From: an uncultured bacterium | Lineage (GTDB): Bacteria; Bacteroidota; Bacteroidia; Bacteroidales; CAIWKO01 | DNA: 10,149 nt | NCBI GenBank assembly: GCA_903916135.1 | Contig: CAIWVT010000139.1 | Coordinates: 1 to 10,149, forward strand | Reading direction: 5' to 3' | Shown here: piece after piece, positions 7,257-10,149 of the stretch | Numbering within the stretch: position 1 is the first letter of the stretch | Layout of the letters: each line of letters opens with the position of its first letter | Made by a program: the position numbers and the translations under genes | The notes under the pieces: model-generated | Database searches by the model: none | The model's input: only the letters and a program-made list of their open reading frames with translations | What the model was told of the DNA's origin: nothing

Positions 7257-8493
7257 TGGATTGATAAATTAATTGGGTGAAACGATTGGTATCAAATATT
7301 TCATTCGAAATATACAGCAATTCTTCAGCAGTTATCCGTTCTATCTTTTTGTTTATATCTTCGATGGTATCCACCTGATTAAAAATCAAACAGGTTTTTC
7401 CCAAAGATAGCATTTCCGCAATTTTCGATTCGAAAGACAAGGCAAGATTGCCTATCAACTGATGCTTTGCTCGCGACAATTGCAAACTTCCCATCTTGGT
7501 GTCGCGAAGTTTCTTTAGTTCTTTGCCGATAATATGTACGGCTTTTTCAAGCGAATCATTGTCGGCACTCACATAAATACTGAATATTCCCGTATCATAA
7601 TAGGGTGCATAATTTGATTCAATGTTATAGGTCAAACCATGTTTTTCGCGAACCGCCATATTCAAAATGGCGTTGGAAGCCGAACCGCCCAAGAGATTGT
7701 TGAGCAAGGTGAGTCCTACTTTATGTTTACTGAAGTGTGAATATGCCACATTGCCCATCACACAATGGCTTTGAAAAATCTTTTTCGGGACAATGTTGCT
7801 CGTGGGGTTATAGTTTTTAAACGATTTCCGTTTATGTGCTATGCCTGTTTCAAGAAATTCTTTTTCGTAATATTTCTTGATAATCTTCACCACTTTCGAA
7901 AACTCTATATCCCCTACCACACTGATAAGCATATTTTGGGGCGTATAATTTTTCTTGATAAATTTATCAATATCACTTTTAGTAAACTTCTGTATTCTCG
8001 ACGGATTGCCAAGTATGTTGCGCCCCAAAGGATGTCCGGCGAACATCATTTCTTCAAATTCATCAAAAATCAGTTCTTCAGGAATATCTTTATAATAGAA
8101 AATTTCGTCCACAATTATATCCTTCTCTTTCGCCAATTCCTGCTCAGGAAATATGGAATTGAACGCCACATCCGAAATAAGTTCGGCGGCTCGTTCAAAA
8201 TATTCCTTGGTGAAGGATGCATGTATGCAGGTATCTTCTTTGGTAGTAAAAGCGTTGAGGTCGCCACCAACATTTTCGATACAATTAAAAATTTGATAGG
8301 ATTTGCGTTTGGCGGTTCCTTTAAACACTACATGCTCTATGAAATGCGCCAACCCATGTTCCTGTTCGGTTTCGTCGCGGGAGCCCACATTGATAAAAAA
8401 ACCCAAATGCACAATTTGAGTGTTGCTGCTCTTGTGTATCAAACGAATGCCGTTCGTTAGTTCCGCAAAGTTATATTCATGATTTGTTTTCAT
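7228..8493 (-). CDS. M16 family zinc metallopeptidase (insulinase/processing-peptidase type)
   Basis: The 421-residue product is a two-lobed M16 peptidase that should cleave short or unfolded polypeptides. The inverted zinc motif HxxEH is HFIEH (H50, E53 catalytic, H54). The third ligand is E130 in IIVDEIFYY, with 75 residues between as the family requires. The N-terminal lobe spans about 10-160. The inactive C-terminal lobe (about 165-400) starts near YTPQNMLISVVGDIE and has LLGGSASNAILNMAVREKHGLTYNI. No signal peptide is seen, so it is probably cytoplasmic. The length fits single-chain bacterial M16B enzymes. I chose the ATG at 8493; the upstream TTG (8511) and ATG (8508) would read through the promoter box TACCTTTG. 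It is the first gene of an operon with the overlapping methyltransferase and is divergent from the LOG gene. Its substrate is unknown. Confidence 0.92.
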   Translation of the reverse strand: MKTNHEYNFAELTNGIRLIHKSSNTQIVHLGFFINVGSRDETEQEHGLAHFIEHVVFKGTAKRKSYQIFNCIENVGGDLNAFTTKEDTCIHASFTKEYFERAAELISDVAFNSIFPEQELAKEKDIIVDEIFYYKDIPEELIFDEFEEMMFAGHPLGRNILGNPSRIQKFTKSDIDKFIKKNYTPQNMLISVVGDIEFSKVVKIIKKYYEKEFLETGIAHKRKSFKNYNPTSNIVPKKIFQSHCVMGNVAYSHFSKHKVGLTLLNNLLGGSASNAILNMAVREKHGLTYNIESNYAPYYDTGIFSIYVSADNDSLEKAVHIIGKELKKLRDTKMGSLQLSRAKHQLIGNLALSFESKIAEMLSLGKTCLIFNQVDTIEDINKKIERITAEELLYISNEIFDTNRFTQLIYQSNESYRTEDT

Positions 8494-8497
8494 GGTG

Positions 8498-8505
8498 CAA
8501 AGGTA
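8498..8505 (-). promoter_or_regulatory. Promoter -7 box TACCTTTG of the M16-methyltransferase operon
   Basis: TACCTTTG on the minus strand is an exact TAnnTTTG match ending five bases from the ATG at 8493. As at thiL, initiation would fall at or next to the start codon, implying a leaderless or near-leaderless mRNA. Confidence 0.7.
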
Positions 8506-8513
8506 CATCAATT

Positions 8514-8523
8514 ATCTCGAGAT
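8514..8523. promoter_or_regulatory. 10 bp palindrome ATCTCGAGAT between divergent promoters
   Basis: A perfect palindrome sits roughly midway between the two outward-facing -7 boxes (8498-8505 and 8530-8537), in the spacer or -33 region of both promoters. A shared operator is possible. Nothing else in the window shows a second copy. Confidence 0.3.
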
Positions 8524-8529
8524 TAATGT

Positions 8530-8537
8530 TACTTTTG
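8530..8537 (+). promoter_or_regulatory. Promoter -7 box TACTTTTG of the LOG-family gene
   Basis: TACTTTTG matches TAnnTTTG exactly and lies 19 bases before the ATG at 8557, giving a leader of about 15 bases. Its end lies in the palindrome TTTTGCAAAA (8533-8542). Confidence 0.65.
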
Positions 8538-8556
8538 CAAAACTGATTTTAAGTAT

Positions 8557-9147
8557 ATGAAAAATATAGCTGTCTTTTGCGGTTCGGCGGTTGGGAATCG
8601 TGCGATTTATAGAACCAAAACCCATCTGTTGGGGAAACTTTTTGTGGAGAACGATTTCTCTTTGATATATGGTTCGGGCAATGTGGGCTTGATGGGCGTT
8701 TTGGCTGATAGTATGTTGGAAGAAAACGGCACTGTGATTGGTGTCATCCCGCAGCATTTGGTGGATGTGGAAGTGGCGCATAAGCATATCAGCCAAACGC
8801 ATATTGTGGATTCTATGAGCGAACGCAAGATGCTTATTGATAAGCTTTCGGATGGATATTTGATACTCCCGGGCGGCTATGGAACCTTAGACGAATTGTT
8901 CGAAATGCTTACCCTAAATCAGTTGGGCATCATAAAAAAACCTATTGGCATTTTTAATATTGATGGTTATTACAACAAAATGTTTGAGCTTCTTGATCAT
9001 TTTGTGGCGGAACGTTTTATTCGCTCCGAACATAAGGAACTTTTTTTTGTGAGTGAGGATGAAAACGAGCTTATCGCGAAACTGAAGACTTTTGAGCCGA
9101 AAGAAACGCGGAAATGGTTGGAGGATTTTAAGGATACTAAATTTTAA
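8557..9147 (+). CDS. LOG-family (TIGR00730) nucleoside 5'-monophosphate phosphoribohydrolase
   Basis: LOG-family enzymes release the base from nucleoside monophosphates, including N6-modified adenosine (cytokinin) monophosphates; in bacteria the physiological substrate is often not established. The 196-residue Rossmann-type protein has YGSGNVGLMG (38-47) for phosphate binding, the SMSERK segment with R90 and K91, and the signature PGGYGTLDELFE (105-116) with catalytic E113. These are the family residues for the glycosidic cleavage. Length is normal. The start is the only sensible ATG, with an AT-rich leader and no Shine-Dalgarno. It is monocistronic, divergent from the M16 operon across 63 bases. 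No clear terminator follows; the downstream DNA is repeats. Confidence 0.9.
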   Translation: MKNIAVFCGSAVGNRAIYRTKTHLLGKLFVENDFSLIYGSGNVGLMGVLADSMLEENGTVIGVIPQHLVDVEVAHKHISQTHIVDSMSERKMLIDKLSDGYLILPGGYGTLDELFEMLTLNQLGIIKKPIGIFNIDGYYNKMFELLDHFVAERFIRSEHKELFFVSEDENELIAKLKTFEPKETRKWLEDFKDTKF

Positions 9148-9150
9148 AGC

Positions 9151-9178
9151 TCCAAATACCAAGATCCAAGTTCCAAGG
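9151..9178 (+). repeat. Four copies of a 7 bp unit related to TCCAAGT
   Basis: TCCAAAT, ACCAAGA, TCCAAGT and TCCAAGG follow in phase directly after the LOG stop. This is a degenerate microrepeat of a kind I associate with Bacteroidota intergenic DNA. It does not fold back on itself. Confidence 0.6.
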
Positions 9179-9194
9179 AAGCCCCCCTACGAAC

Positions 9195-9214
9195 CCCGAC
9201 ACTTCGTGTACGGG
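9195..9214. other. Stem-loop CCCGACAC-TTC-GTGT(A)CGGG
   Basis: CCCG and ACAC pair with GTGT and CGGG, with a 3-base loop and one bulged A. It lies in a stretch rich in TACGAA-like motifs (9188-9245). No T-run follows, so it is not a standard terminator. Possibly a fragment of an interspersed repeat. Confidence 0.45.
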
Positions 9215-9273
9215 ACAGGTTACGAATATGCGAATTACTAATTTCGCTACTATCTCTGTGTAACGAAAAAAAA

Positions 9274-9305
9274 ACCACTTAGACACTTAGAGCGCAAAGA
9301 ATCAC
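9274..9305. repeat. Degenerate copy of the repeat forming the arms of the 1416-1565 element
   Basis: ACCACTTAGACACTTAGAG and the following bases resemble the arm beginning TACCACTAAGACACAAAG (reverse complement of 1510-1545). A single arm is present, without the 10 bp ACTCCGAAAA ends. Confidence 0.5.
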
Positions 9306-9310
9306 TAAGA

Positions 9311-9415
9311 ATGAAATACCATGAAAGAATCGCCGAAATTTACGGTTTAATGAATATAGATGATTTGAAAATAGTAATACGGGGAATGATATTCTTTACT
9401 AATGGATTGTTTTAA
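9311..9415 (+). CDS. Possible small hypothetical protein (34 residues)
   Basis: An ATG-initiated frame encodes MKYHERIAEIYG, then LMNIDDLKIV and a hydrophobic end, stopping at TAA 9413-9415. The composition looks protein-like, but there is no promoter box or ribosome-binding signal and I recognise no family. It lies in the same frame as the arrays downstream, so it could also be the start of a decayed longer gene. It could be chance. Confidence 0.15.
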   Translation: MKYHERIAEIYGLMNIDDLKIVIRGMIFFTNGLF

Positions 9416-9466
9416 TGTGTTTTATACTTCATAATTACTAATTTTAACGTCAGTGTAAGCGGGAGA

Positions 9467-9676
9467 AGCATCACAGTTATTCGGAAGAGCATCACAGTGA
9501 GTCAGAGAAGCATCACAGTGATGCGGAGAAGCGTCACAGTGAGTCAGAGAAGCGTCACAGTGATCCGGAGAAGCGTCACAGTGATCCGGAGAAGCATCAC
9601 AGTGATCCGGAAGAGCGTCACAGTGATACGGAGAAGCGTCACAGTGGTGCGGAAGAGCGTCACAGTGATGCAGAGA
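9467..9676 (+). repeat. Tandem array 1: ten in-phase 21 bp units with core AGCRTCACAGTGA
   Basis: Units start exactly every 21 bases from 9467 to 9656. A degenerate partial unit precedes them (about 9446-9466) and the array breaks down at 9677. The core AGCRTCAC is invariant except R (A or G), and AGTGA is nearly so. The end of each unit varies (CGGAGA, CGGAAG or CAGAGA). The third unit contains GCATCAC-A-GTGATGC, a perfect inverted repeat. Units are about 57% GC in AT-rich surroundings. One frame reads a heptad SVTVIRR-like repeat from a GTG at 9497 to the TGA at 9773; a second frame (KRHSDPE-like) is open but lacks an ATG. Substitutions are not concentrated at third codon positions, so coding is doubtful. 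Function unknown. Confidence 0.9.
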
Positions 9677-9782
9677 AAGAAAATAGAAAAATTGAGTTTG
9701 GATAGGTTGTTTTATAAGGTGTTAGCTTTTGTGAAGCCTGATTCTTTTTGGGAAATGACTTTAAAAACACCGTGAAATGAGA

Positions 9783-9971
9783 GGCTGCGCAACTATTTAA
9801 ACTGGCTGCGCGGCGATGTGAATTGGCTGCGTGACGATGTAAATTGGCTGCGCGACGATGTGAATTGCCTGCGCGACGATGTGAACTGCCTGCGCGTCGA
9901 TGTGCATTGGCTGCGCGTCGATGTGCATTGGCTGCGCGTCGATGTGAATTGGCTGCGCGCAGATATAAATT
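9783..9971 (+). repeat. Tandem array 2: nine in-phase 21 bp units with core GGCTGCGCG
   Basis: Units start every 21 bases from 9783 to 9951, with a stub (GGCTT) at 9972. The core is G(G/C)CTGCGCG followed by NCGATGTGAATT. Outer units (9783, 9951) are degenerate. Central ones (9888, 9909, 9930) differ by one or two bases, the pattern of an array growing from its middle by slippage or unequal exchange. One frame, from a GTG at 9818 to TAA 10001-10003, reads NWLRDDV heptads. A typical unit is about 57% GC. The unit ending the array contains the palindrome CTGCGCGCAG. The stretch between the arrays (9677-9782) is AT-rich with no gene of its own. Function unknown. Confidence 0.9.
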
Positions 9972-10001
9972 GGCTTAATTTTAAATTAATAATAGAAAAT
10001 T

Positions 10002-10045
10002 AAACCTGCCTGAATGCTTTATGCAGGCAAGGAAAAGGTAGGTTT
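10002..10045. other. Composite stem-loop after array 2
   Basis: TGCCTG (10007-10012) pairs with CAGGCA (10024-10029). AAACC (10002-10006) can extend it by pairing with GGTTT (10041-10045) across an 11-base bulge. T-rich DNA follows only after 10055, so an intrinsic terminator for transcripts leaving array 2 is possible but not clear. Confidence 0.4.
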
Positions 10046-10052
10046 TAGAAAT

Positions 10053-10145
10053 ATGATTTTTAGATTATTTTTTATTTTTTTCTTTGGTATTATTATTCTT
10101 TGTAATTTAGCAGAAAATTTGAATGAAGGAATTTTAAAGAATTAA
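10053..10145 (+). CDS. Possible 30-residue hydrophobic small protein
   Basis: ATG to TAA encodes MIFRLFFIFFFGIIILCNLA and a short polar tail, which would be one membrane segment. The T-rich DNA would give such a frame by chance, and no start signal supports it. The sequence ends just downstream, so its context is unknown. Confidence 0.12.
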   Translation: MIFRLFFIFFFGIIILCNLAENLNEGILKN

Positions 10146-10149
10146 TTAG

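Noticed and set aside
7765..8460. 231-residue plus-strand open frame
   Set aside because: It is antisense to the well-supported M16 peptidase gene and has a composition typical of a shadow frame.
9467..9676. CRISPR array
   Set aside because: Units are contiguous and in exact 21 bp phase. The only variable part is a few bases and no unique spacers exist; no cas gene is present.
9497..9775. Array 1 open frame as a confident protein
   Set aside because: It begins at a GTG inside the repeat, has no promoter or start signal, another frame is also open, and base changes do not favour third codon positions.
9440..10000. Iteron-type replication origin
   Set aside because: 21 bp direct repeats fit, but no replication-initiator gene and no evident DnaA box were found nearby, and the neighbours are chromosomal housekeeping genes.
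9818..10003. Array 2 open frame as a confident protein
   Set aside because: It starts at a GTG in the second unit only because of frame, and the repeats begin upstream of it; low complexity explains the open frame.

Overview
The window reads as a chromosomal segment of a member of the Bacteroidota. The evidence is a large secreted protein with a type IX secretion (gliding-motility type, CHU_C) C-terminal signal, TAnnTTTG promoter boxes in front of several genes, no Shine-Dalgarno sequences at the starts, AT-rich DNA, and intergenic repeats of the kind common in that phylum. I cannot name genus or species.

Layout: (1) 1-225 is a non-coding, hairpin-rich stretch bounded by a 36-37 bp direct repeat whose right copy covers the thiL stop codon. 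(2) 226-1278 (-) is thiL, thiamine-monophosphate kinase. (3) 1279-1709 is non-coding and carries a long imperfect inverted repeat (1416-1565). (4) 1710-2408 (+) is a YihX-like HAD phosphatase, convergent with (5) 2418-3389 (-), a DusB-type tRNA-dihydrouridine synthase. (6) 3518-6613 (+) is a 1031-residue modular secreted protein: signal peptide, choice-of-anchor L domain, Calx-beta-like domain, SprB-like repeats, PKD domain, type B T9SS signal. (7) 6615-7256 (-) is a class I SAM O-methyltransferase overlapping (8) 7228-8493 (-), an M16 zinc peptidase; the two form a short operon. (9) 8557-9147 (+) is a LOG-family phosphoribohydrolase, divergent from the peptidase. (10) 9148-10149 holds no convincing gene. 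It contains degenerate intergenic repeats and two unrelated-looking, GC-rich tandem arrays of exactly 21 bp per unit (ten units at 9467-9676, nine at 9783-9971).

The protein-coding genes are mostly housekeeping (cofactor synthesis, tRNA modification, nucleotide hydrolysis, proteolysis) around one surface or adhesin-type gene. Apart from the peptidase-methyltransferase pair they do not form a pathway. The least explained material is the pair of 21-bp arrays. Array 1 has a palindromic core and could fold as RNA into a chain of small hairpins with GGA-containing loops. Both arrays lie in the same reading frame, separated by a single stop. Other points are an intrinsic terminator for the secreted-protein gene embedded antisense in the methyltransferase gene, and promoter boxes placed so close to the thiL and M16 start codons that their transcripts are probably leaderless. 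No rRNA, tRNA, CRISPR, transposase or phage gene was seen.
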